This document shows positions 48,501 through 61,000 of a stretch of 64,000 nucleotides of DNA, one piece after another. The notes under the pieces are model-generated. The model was not told the DNA's origin. It ran no database searches and was given only the letters and a program-made list of their open reading frames with translations. The stretch's first letter is position 1. The number at the start of each line of letters is the position of its first letter. The DNA comes from Axinella damicornis (Eukaryota > Porifera > Demospongiae > Axinellida > Axinellidae), in the NCBI GenBank assembly GCA_963931865.1, contig OZ007511.1, positions 9,464,824 through 9,528,823 of the forward strand, read 5' to 3'. A program made the translations under genes and the position numbers.

Positions 48501-51500
48501 CACACATAAGCACTCCTACTCCCACTCAGAGGTTTAGTAATCTTTTGTGGTCACAGTATATACTGAGTACATTACCTAAACAACTTGAGTGTATAGGGAA
48601 CTTTAAGGAGCTCTCGAAGCTATACAAGGCACGAGCAAGCCCTGGAAAGGGTGGGTTTACAGACTCAGAACAAAAGCAGGTGGACTCAACAATGATGTTG
48701 GTGAGTATTCGTCACAAGTGGCGCCAACAATCGATTCCATTATTAGTTCTAACTCTCTTAATAGGTTACTCTGGGTGGAATGGTGTATGACCCTATCCTC
48801 AGGAGGGGTGTTAGAAAGAAACACCTAGCAGATTCTAACCCGACCAAAATAGAATTATTGAAAGAAACCAAGTATGAGGGGATTCTCCAAATGGCGACAT
48901 CTCTGTTCTTTGAGGAGTTTGATCACACGAAGGACACATTGAGCCTTGCCGACTCAAGTGGTGTGCCAATTCAACTAGCAAACCTCAATAACTGGACCCT
49001 CGGATCATTGTACACTAGTGATGGGCTTCAACCCAGCCGTTACAAGTACTGAAGGTAAGAACATAACCATCTTATAGTTCCTGCAGTGATAATTATACTC
49101 TCTGACCCCAATCTTCAGTCAGGTGAAACATCCCACAGTGCTATCAGGGTGATGATCATGCAACAGATGGTGATGATCAAGCAAAGTGTGGTTAGTGTGA
49201 TCAGTAGCTTCGCTCGCTTCGCTCACTCAGCTACTTCCCTGTTGTTCGCCTACGTGAATAATCCGGTGCCGGACAGTTCTCTGTGCAGAGCTGCTGCTTC
49301 CTGATTGCGTCCGCTACAGCTGCTGTTCCCCGATTGCATCGATCCGCTTCAACTGCTGCTCACCATTTGCATCTGCTTCAGCTGCTGCTCGCCGCTTGTG
49401 TCCGCTTAAGCTGCTGCTCTCTGAATGAGTCCGCTTCGGCTGCTGCTCCCCAAATGCGTCTGCTTTAATTGCTGCTCGAGATCCATGATTGCGTCCGCTT
49501 CGACTGCTGCTCCCAGATTGCATCCACTTGTAGTACCAGCTGTTCCAGCCCAATGTTCTCGAACATTCTTCGTGAAGTTCGAGGTTCAGTACATTCGGAA
49601 GTATGAAGGTGGTGTGTCACTAGTCTAGTCCCGCCCCACGAACTTCCCACTTCCGTCACGCACAGACACACACACACATCTTAAAATGTTAATGTATTGA
49701 TAGTAAGACACAGTATGTGCACACTTGGGTTTCAGTTACAACCCTCAGCAGGACTCCTCCATGGCCTCCACGGCACATATTGGACATAATTATTCATAGA
49801 AATATCACATGTACTATTGTGTTCCCTCAGCACAGTGCTGTAGTCACCTATACTTCTCTATGCACTTGTCCATTGTGTTGTGTGCCATTTGGCTAGTTAG
49901 TGTAGCAATCACTGACCCTTGCACTCATTTCATAGAGCTATCATGCTTGCCCTAAGCCCATGCATTACACAGTGCTGTCAAAGGACTTTCATGCATGTGA
50001 GTACTCCATAGTCATACACACCATTAGCCTGAGTACATGTAAGAATAGACGACAGTCATCAATCGCAACTTAGTAATTTTCGACTGACTAGATAATGCTA
50101 TTCATTCATTATTGTTGATGCTTTACTAAACTATCGTGATACTATCGCTATCGTGACTATTTGAATACTATCGATCGTGATAGTGATAGTGGTACTATTG
50201 CTCAGCTCTAGGGTAAAAGCATGGGTATGAGGCCACAGACCTACTTCATCATCAACAGCTGATGAGAGGAGCCTGGGAAATAGCTTATGGCCCTATCATG
50301 TCCTTTGATTCATGCAAAATCTCTTACCTCGGTGATTCTCCAAGAGGGATGGTTTGGATGTGCAACATCTGGATCTGGTCCACGGAGCCAATTATGAGGG
50401 TGTTGTCGTCAACCAGAGCGAGGCTGCAGAACCAAAGTATGATACACGTACTTACATGTATAATGCAGTCAGGGTTTCCTACAGGGGGAGGGGGGATACC
50501 TTGATCTACCCTAACCTAAGCCCCCCCCCCCAGATGCATGCCCATAAATGATATGTCTACATCGCGTCACATGCCTCTCTCCATGGTAGTGTAAAAGGCT
50601 TCAGTACATGTATACTTACAAAATGTTTACTAATACCACTTCTGTGATACAGGCTCCAAAATGATTCATGACTAAGAACTGAATGGCTATCCATCCACTT
50701 CTTAGTCGTACTGCTAGTAGTGGCCCCTATCTCTCGGTCACCCCAGCAGAGCTGATGAGGCCTGACATTGGCTGAAATGCACATGTACAGTACCAACCAG
50801 TGAAGAACATTTACTAACAACTGATGCAATAATATGTCAATCGTTCCTACCATTCTATTGCATGTTATTTAGCTAGCAGTTCCCCAAGCGGCTTGCTAAT
50901 AAGCAAATCCACCAAAAGGGGAGCCGAATAAATTGAAAACGGAGATAATTAATGATACTCATAACGATTCTGGTGGCCATTTGGGTCAGACCATGTCAAG
51001 GATCAGCATGCAAACATGCAGTTAGCTACAGTTGGCTTCACAGGCAAAGTGGCATACAGTCACACCCTCCAACAAACAATAGGCTGCAAGTGATCTTCAT
51101 GACCTACATAATGTGACCCATCACGGTCTTTGTCGGAGGTACAGTTGGACAGAGATTCAGTGCTTGGTTCGGCTTCAGTTTGCCTATCTCTTGATTGCTA
51201 TCCTACATTTCAGCTGTTTTTCCATGCCCTGAATTCAGCCATAAACTAGAGTCTTTAGATTAACGCTGAGGGGTCAGTGACCATCAATTGAGAAATGTAT
51301 GTCACAGCAGAGCCAGTTAGGGTGTTCCCTTGTACCTGTCTTCGAACATGCAGCGTTTCCCATAAAGGGGGGTAGAGGGGTGCTCCTCCCCCCTTTCGTG
51401 GTCTATTATCATTTGATGTGGTCATTGGAATGCATTTGATCTGGTCAATTTTGTACTATTTTCACCCCCTTTCCTGTCAGTTTTGGGGGAAACACTGATA

Positions 51501-52949
51501 TGCGTCAGCATTAAAAGTGTATAAGTGTTTGTCTGTGCCCGAGTAAAAACGATCGCGGGCTCACGCGGGAATGCGTATCATCTCGCACTTTGCGCCACGC
51601 TGCAAAGCATCTAATTGCGTGAGACGGTGTCGTCACAACGCGTGCGAACTCGCACGTTCGCTTATAATTGTACTTTTCCGCGCAATTCACGTCCGGGAGA
51701 TTCTGCAACGTATTTCGTGCAAGATTCTGCTGTTTCGATTCCTCTGCTCTGATTTCGCGACGTCGCGTAGCCCGTCCTGAGAACGCACAACTTTGCGTAC
51801 ACGACATTCGTCACCGCAAACTACGCGATGAGACGGTTAACCACAACATTTAACGCGACTGCGTGCACGTCACGATTTCTCGCGTGATGGCGCGACCCTT
51901 TTTACTCGGGTGACCACTAGTGTTCAGACGTACCTGTCCTTGAATGCCTCAGCATTCAGCGTGCACAAGTAGTTCACCTCCTAATGAAAGAAGACGTGTA
52001 CACAAACCATTGGTAAAGCACATATACCACTATCAGAACTCTACATACAAAACTACAAACAACTACCCCATCCCACGTACTCCCCCCTTCTGCCTTCCCA
52101 CTCCCCACTCCCTTTTCCAACTCCCCTCCTCCCCACTCCCTCCTCAATACCAGATCCAGCTAACGTTGAAGGACTTTGTGTTTAGTTCATACAGAAGCTC
52201 CCATGGTGCAGCTGCTACTCAAGGACGGCATTCAGCCAGCTACCATAGCTACCATACATGTAATTATTCAGAGGAAGCAAATAAACCAAGTGCAGCATCT
52301 GATCACAGATAATGTGGTACATATACATAGCGTGTAGGCACACAGCGTGTTGGCACACATACACACTTACCCTCAGGTTAACATTTGAGAACAGCAGCTT
52401 GTGGTTGCTGTAGTGGATAATGGTGGGGTGATTGGAGCAGGCAAATACGTTCACAGAACCAGAAGAGCGAAACGCTTTCAACACGATTGGCTTTGTGCCC
52501 AGGACCACTCGCTTACTGTTGCTGAGGTGACCTGAGCGGAAAGCAGAGGAGAGGAGGAGGAGGAGGAGGAGGGAGGGGCAGAAGAGGGAGGAGGAAGAGG
52601 AGGAGGGAGGAGGAAGAGGAAGAGGAGAAGGGAGAAGAGGGAATAGGAGAAGGGAGGAGCAGAAGGGGCAGGAGGAGGAGGCAGGGAGGGAGGAGGAGGG
52701 AGGGGGAGAAGAGGGAGGAGGAGGAGGAGGAAGAGGAGGAGGAGAAAGAAGGACAGTAAGAGGTAGATGAATACATGTATCAAACAGGTATTGCCCAATG
52801 CACATTTACACCTCTCTCCGCATACATACGTACATACCCAAACACCCACACACAAAACATACCCATACACCCACACGCAAAACACACCCACACACCCACA
52901 CACAAACAACTGAGTCAGCCCCCACCACCAACACCAACACCCCCCCTCC

Positions 52950-52982
<33 letters not shown>

Positions 52983-54987
52983 ACACGTACTACCGCAAAC
53001 CAAGCAACATACCACCCACTACACGAGTGGACGAATTGCTTGCCACTCCGTCGGGTAGGAAATACCTGAGTCAGGGTCAAGATGGTAATAGAGCAAACAG
53101 CCATCTCCCAGTGCACACAGGAGGTAGTTCGCTCCACTGAACGAGGCCATCAGAACTGAACGGGGGATGATGTCTGTGGAATGGAACCAAGACACTGTCT
53201 AGGTGCATGTACGTTGGGTTTATTTCAGAAAATATCACAAGGGGAGGCAACATAGCGAAATGTAAAAAAAAGAAAAAAATTTTTGGGGGGGAGGGGGGGG
53301 GGGGATTGAATAGTGCGTGGCAGTGTGCCGTCTAGGAGGGTCTGGGCTTGTAATGTCTAATGGGGCTAAAAGAAACCCTGATTAGTTCTAGCTTTGTACA
53401 CAGCCTTTAAATCTGAGAATTTGTCTCCTTGCTTTGGAGAACGATAGCCTGGATATTCACACGAGACGGTGCCACTGTGACATCATATCATTCAAAACCT
53501 ACAACACCATGGAATGCTTGCCGCTTGTTTATTGTCAGTGTGTGAACTACAGAACCAGGAAGATGCATTACTTGCATCACTCAAAATCAGGAGGACATAT
53601 ATACAGAGCTACTAAAGATTCCAGTGACATCATGATGGAACCATCTCACGTGCAAAATCCTCCAATGCTCTCGTTCCGATTTTTTCCCAAAGCTGGAAGA
53701 CAGCACAGGAAGCCTGAGCAAAAGTGAAATACAAGCTCTCCCTCACCTCCTCCCAATAGCTGTGAGTACATGGCCTCCAGGGACGGCAGCTGCAATAGCC
53801 TCACTGAGATCTCTGTCCACAGCCCAATGGCACACAGGTCGGCCTTCTCCCTCCCCTCGCCCAGGGGAGTGATGTCCACACATGCCACCTCATGCTCCAT
53901 GCAAATATGGCTGGGGGGGGGGGGGGGGGGGGGGGACAAAATTACACTCCATTCACTTTTGTTCATTGTTACCTGTGTAGGAGAACATGGTTCCAACCAA
54001 AAAAAGTGAATGTGCCGAGCTTAAAATGTACGCAAGATATATATTATGGTCCCCAAAATACTAGAATCAGAACCAGCAAGAATCGATATGCAACCATGAC
54101 ACACTAGAGCTCACCTGATCTCATCAATCTGGTTAGGCTTGATCTCAAGGTAGTGCAACTCTCTCCCCACGGCCACCACTGCCTGGACAGAGTTGCATGA
54201 TGCTGTGCTAATGTTCTTCCCAGAAGGAGGGTGCCACTTGCTGCGTATGAAGAGAGGGAAGGGGAGGAGTAGAAGGAGGAGGAGAGAAGAGGGAGAGGAG
54301 GAGAGAAGAGGAAGAGGAGGAGAGAAGAAAGAGGAGGAGGAGAGGAGGGAGAGAGGAGGAGAGAGAGGAGAGGGGAGGAGAGGAGGTGGAGAAGAGAGGA
54401 GGATCAAGAGGAGAGGAGAAGAGGAGAGGAGAGGAGAGGAGAGGAGAGGAAGAGGAGGGGGAGGAGGAGGTGGAGGAGAAGAGGAGGAGGGACAAAGGAG
54501 AGGAGAGGAGGAGAGGAGAGGGAGAGGAGAGGAAGAGGAGAATCAGGAACAGCTTAACACACCAAAAAATACTTTGAGGTGGTGGGGAAGAGAATATTTT
54601 CTCCAGAATACACAATTGAAATCCATGCATGACCATTCAGTGCTCACCATATCAGCTCCTGTGTCTCCTCATTGATCAACCTCACTGACTGCGATGTGAT
54701 CTGCAGGACATCAGCAAAGACACGGGAACAGACATCAGAAGCATCCACACTCTCACAACCACCCACATTCACATCTCACATAGATCCACCTCGCACACAC
54801 AAACACACTCATGCATACCCATCACTCTCCACACACAAAACAGATGCACAGTTACACCAAGGGCGCATCGAGCGCCCTTGGTCACACACACAACACCCAC
54901 ACAGTACACAACACCCACACATACACACACAAACAATACACACACATACACAAATACACACAAACAATACACACACATACACAAACA

Positions 54988-55081
<94 letters not shown>

Positions 55082-58000
55082 GTAATATCCTCTTCCCAAC
55101 GACATTGCCACAGTAAAATGTCTGCTGGTCAGCAGCCAGTCCCGGGATCTCCGTCTCCTCCACCTCCTCTCCCCTCAGGCTAAGCACCGTCGTCTGGCCA
55201 ACAAACGACACCACCAAAGTGTTGCCCAGCGGGTCACTCCCTGGTCCACTCCGCACAGACCAGAGGCCTGGAGGAGGAACCAGCACATCACATTACATCT
55301 GCGTACTATCATATATGGTAGTACACAGTATATGTCATAGGGCCTGGCCCATGGATCGAATCCCCCTAGGAAAGTGAGAGTGGCCATCTCATATTAGGCA
55401 GTAGAACTCCCCCACACAAGTGACTGAGCCTGAGAGCAAGGGTGCGTCTGGTAGCTCAGGCCCAGTCCTGGGTTTGAATCACACTAAAGCGCTTGGTGTT
55501 TCTGTTGAAGAGTGGTCCACCTTGATAAGGAATTCGGAATTTGCTTCCAAGTTTGAGCCATGCCATTCATGGTAACTCAAGGAGTTCTGTCATCACCATC
55601 TCCCTTCAATAGTGGAAATGCAGAATTCCTGGGGGGGCGGGTGGGTGGTCTCTCCCAAACAGCTGTGTCACCCTCATGATATTACTGACGCACCTGCACT
55701 AATTAAATTCCCTTCCAACTTGACTCGTAACGCAGTGACAAATATGTCTTGAGATTGCACAGCTGCTAGTGCAACACATACAACATGTGCAAACACAAGC
55801 ATTAATAATCCAGTGCATTGCATGCACACCCTAGGGGGAGGGGCATTATAAGGCTTAGTACAACTCATAAAGTGGGAGTGGTTTCCTGTGCCACTGAGTG
55901 CTAAGAAAGTGCTTAAGTGCTCAAGTTCCACAGTCCTAATCCAGTTGCTCTGTGACGAACAGAGGCCATAAGTTATTGGAAGCAAAAATATGATTTGATA
56001 GCAAGTTGCAGATAGAGCACACCCAAGTTGTTTTTCAATGCTTGCAGAATAAGTTGCTACCCCTTGTGGATCTCTACGTTTTGGGCTCAAAGCATGTTCT
56101 ATATATTGAAGCTATGCAGGCTCAAAGTTTTCCCAATACATGTAGGCCTCTTGCACAAAGGCATGAGTATAAAGTGTTGGTATGGTGATGCTGATTTATA
56201 GAACTTCGGAAACCCCAGTCTTAATAGCCTTGTTCCCAGGCGATTTACACCTCCAGTTTTGATCATGAAGGTTATGTAACTGATTTACTTACTACCTAGT
56301 TAGCCAAGGACTGCAAACCAATAAACAGTTGCCATGGTGATTTTCCTTTCTTATTACACCACACAAGTAGGCTCCTATCTGTCTGTCAGTCAGCCATCAG
56401 TGCATGCTGAATTTTCTAGCCAAAAATAAAATTGCGGAACTCGAATTGGACCTTGTCAACAGTGTTAAAATAGTCATCAAGGGCATAATTATAAAGGGCA
56501 CGACAGAAGCTTTTTATGATAGCTTAGTCCTAGGCAAATTTATCTGCTGTCTCGCTCGAGAAAAGCGGTTAATACCGCTTTTTGGTGAACTGAACTGCTC
56601 GTTTTTGAACGGCTATACAGTGTATCCACAAAAGCTTCCGTCATGCCCTGCACCTTGTGATAGTGCACCTCCACCACCAGAATCACTTCTTGATTCTTGA
56701 TACATGCTACCCCACTCTTGCAGTGTAAAGTGTAGACTCACAGAGTCGCAGACTGGTCCGGATCAAAGGTCATGAAGATGTTTTGGAGCTTAGAGCTGTA
56801 TACAGGCAACTGTACATCTTAATCTTCGAGTCTATGCATTTCAAAGACTGCTACCTGTAACCTGATACCTGCTTCTTGCTTCCTGCTATCTGCACCCAGC
56901 TTCTGGCTTCCAGCATAAGCAATTACTTAAGGGCGCTCTCTATTCTAGATTAGTATCAGGTGGCTGCATGGTAGAATTTTTCATCTAAGTGAGTACATCT
57001 TTATTTTCTAGTCTACACATTTCAAAGATACTACACAAGGCCCTCACTGCTACCTGCTTCTGGCTTCCAGCATCAGCAATTACTCTCTATTCTAGCTTAG
57101 TTATCAGGTGGTTGCGAGGTAGATCATTTCATCCAAGTGAATACATCTCTATTTTCTAATCTTCGAATCCAAAGATACTACTACATAAGGCCCTCACTGC
57201 TACCTGCAACCTGACACCTGCTTCCTGCTTCCAGCTAAGTAATCAATTAAGGGCTCTCTGACAGTGTTCAGGCACATAAATTAGTATCAGGTGGTTGAGA
57301 TTAATTATTTCATCCAAGTGAGTTAAACTTGGAGGTCAGAACATGAATGACGTACAGTTTTACAGCTCAAAGCTCAAGTATCTTCAAGACCTTTGTCTAC
57401 TGGAGCTCCATCCAGCTAAGCTACAGATTCATGTGGAGGGATATTCCTGCGGCCGTCCTCCCCGGAGTTGCATTCACACTGCTTGCAGTGAAACACCATG
57501 GCTCCACTGCATGACTTTGTTTCAGCATTGTTGAGGTCCCTGCTCTACTTCTTCCTTTATCTCTACTGCTTCAACCTGTGTAACCAGTATACCACAGTGG
57601 AGGAGGACAGGATTAACAAGCCAGACAGACCGATACCTAGCGGACTAGTCAGTGTTGAGGGTGCAAGATTCCGCTGGTACATTATGACAGCGTTATACCT
57701 TGTCACTGGTCTTGGTATCGGCAACATATGGAGTTGCTTACTGTGGATATTTGCTTACAGCATGTACAACTTCTACGGATGGAGTGAGCACTGGGTTACT
57801 AAGAACGGCATTGTTATGCCACTAGGTATAGTGTGGTACACGGTTGGGCTGGGTGGACTGCTGCTACCGGAGACATCTGGCTTGACCAAGAGAGTGTCTT
57901 ATTCATTGGAATGGTCGCATTATATGCTGCTGCTCTAGCCAACCTGCAAGATTTCTGAGATGTGGAGGGAGATCAGAAAGCTGGTCGCAAGACACTGCCA

Positions 58001-61000
58001 GTTCAGTTTGGAATGGCTGCATCGGTCTATGTGCAGTCATTTCTGTTCCTCATACAATTTGTAATATTTTACAGTGTAATGTTTAGCATACACACACCAA
58101 CACTCTGGCAAGGTGTGCTTGCACTGGCTGACCTCGCCTTGCGATTCTACTTCATCGTGCATCTGTTGCTGATGGACCATACGCCAGCAGACTACCACAA
58201 CACCTACCATTCTTCCACATATCATTACCTTCTATTTGTATTGAGTGGACTTGTGTACCTCTAAGTGTTGTTTCATAGTAATGCTGACACACACTATATA
58301 CAGGTATGAACATTAATTTTATTTAGCCACATATCTGCTCCTGTGAAATGGATATCCAGCAGGCATACACCACACCTATCATTCCTTCATAAAACTGGCG
58401 GAGTGAACGAGAAGTTGTGGGCGGAGTCAATGGGAAGTTTCAGGCGGAGTCAATGGATAGAGTGAATGGGAAGGTGCGGGTGGGGTGAATGGGAAATTGT
58501 GGGCAGAGTGAACTGAAAAATGAGGTTGGAGTAAACGGGAAGTTGTTGGCGAAGTGAATGAGAAGGGGCAAGAGAAGCTCTTAGACTAGCAGATGTCACA
58601 ACTGTCAGACCCTTTCTCTATTTGCTCCACCCACAACATCCTGCACGGCAAGAGACTAGTCTAGCTCAATGCAGACTCCCCCCCCCCTTGTTACCCAAGA
58701 AGCTATAATTATAGAAGTGTTCATGACAGCTGCTTTGTTAAAGCAAGGGTCTGCCTTCTGGGTGACTATCTAGTGCTCTTTGGGTCTTTGAGGCCCTGAA
58801 CCTGACATGACCACCCTGACTTGATCATCACTCTGCTCTTGCAATAAACGAATGATGGCACATACTTCTCTGGAATGAAGTATGATCTCATGTATATTCC
58901 ATGAAAATTTACATGGAGGATACAAGCAGACGTCCACCACACCTACATGTATGTACCAATACTTTACACAACACTACAGTGTACATACTCTTCCTGAACA
59001 CATTCTCTGTGCATACATGTACACATAATCAAAGGATGGTGGGGGGGGGGGGGGGGGGGGGCAGCAAAGATTCAAATAAACCCTGCTATTTATGTGAAAT
59101 AAACAACGCCATGTGCCATGCACTTAATAGTGAGTTGCCATGTATATACATCTCCCACTGGCTCACCATACCTTTGATTCCCGGTAGGTCTATAGAGGCT
59201 GATTCGTTGATCCCAATGCCACTGTGCACGATCCTCAGTGAACCGTCACGACCATGGCCTGAGCAGGTGACAATCTGCGGCAGGAAGAACATTCCTTCAT
59301 CGATCACTGCTGGTCCATTGTTGGCCACACCCCAGAACCAAGCACACCTCCACCTATCACATTGTAAAAGCTGTAGGCCTTGCGGACACACATTGCCCGG
59401 TACATTGCGCAAAGGTCCATACTTTAATTGCCACTCCTGTGGAACAGTGCCTGTAATACAATCTTCACAGACTACCTACTGCACACCATTCACTCCCTCC
59501 CTCACTTCCCACCCTAACTTCCATCCGTCCCTCCTTCTTCCTCCTTCCTTCCTTCCTCCCTCCCTCCCCCCTCTCTTGAGTCCCTCCCTCTCTCCCTCCC
59601 TCCCTCCCTCCCTCCCTCCCTCCCTCCCTCCCTCCTCCCTCCCTCCCTCCCTCCCTCCCTCCTTCCCTTCCTTCCTCCCTCCCTTTTCCTCTACTCACCT
59701 TCACTTTCTTCTCTTCTCTCCTTTTCTCGATTTTCACTTCCCTCCCTATGTTTCCATCCATCCCTCCCTTTTCCATACCTTCCTCCATCCCCCCTCCCCC
59801 CGTTCTTGAATCCCTCCCTCCCTTCCTTCCTTCCTCCCTCCCTCCTCCTCCCTCCCTCCCTCCCTCCCTCCTCCACCCTCCCTTCTCGGCTCATCTTCTC
59901 TTCTCTTCTTTTCTGTTCCCTTCTCACTCTTTTCTCCCTCACTGCCTCCTTCATTTCCCTCCCTACTTTCCATCTGCCCTTCCCTTCCTCTCCATTCTTT
60001 CCTCCCTCTATTGAATCCTTTCTCCCTCCGCTTCCATCGCTCCCTCCCTCCCTCCATCCCTCCCTCCTTCCTTCCTTTCTTCATCCCTTTGTCCCTCCCT
60101 CCCTGAGGCTCCCTCCTTCCCCTACTCCCTCCCTGTCCCTCCCCCAGTCTACTACACTCAATACATTCCGAACATTCCAACTGTTCCACAGACATCTGGT
60201 CTCTCCCATCCCCCATCCTCACACCCTCACACCCTCACCACCACATACCAGGTCTTGTCCCTGCTTGTCCAGGTCCACCACGCTCATGTCCATGATGGGT
60301 CCAATGCTCGTGAAGCTCTCCATCACTTGCACATAGCTTCCTCCCTCGTCAGCTGTTGTGCTCAGCTGAAGTAGTGACATTATGCATAGGTCATGTGACA
60401 TCATGCAGAAGTCATGTGACATCACAATGGATAGCACACGTGACAGATCATCCAACACAGGGAAGATTCGTCTAATTATTATAGGATAACAAATCATCCA
60501 TATTCGGATGGCTTCACACACTACGAACGAATCAACTACAACTGAGATCATCGTCCAACTACATGTAGCCTCGTTGCCAAACCTACCAGTCTTCGGTTTG
60601 CATTGACAATAATACATGGATGCAGAAGAGCAGCGAAAAATGGGGAAGGCCTGGGCATCATTCATCACGTGAGTGATGTCAGGCGGATACAAGGAGGACA
60701 CAGGAGGGTATATTAATAGTCATTTCAGCAGGTCCTGGATCAAGACAAAGATGTGCAGAGCGTCTGGAGTCTCAACTAGCCGCGGAGCGTTCGAACCTAG
60801 CCAACTGTATGATGAACATCCAGTGTTTGCGGTCGGGCCTCACCCCACCCTCTACGTCCACCAGACATCATGCACATGATGGATAATACCAAGTAATACC
60901 CAGCCTTCCCCGTTTTTCATTGCTCTTCCGCATCGGTGTACTATTGTCAATGCAAACCGAAGAACAGAAAATGGGATAGGCCTGGGAACGAAGTTATCGT

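Noticed and set aside
54672..55286. Open frames rich in Thr-His or Val-Cys
   Set aside because: Translations of the (CA)n microsatellite joined by chance to parts of DDB1 exon 6.
55430..55500. tRNA-like A and B boxes (TAGCTCAGG and GGTTTGAATC)
   Set aside because: Spacing between the boxes is too short for a tRNA and no cloverleaf forms; at best a degraded tRNA-derived SINE.
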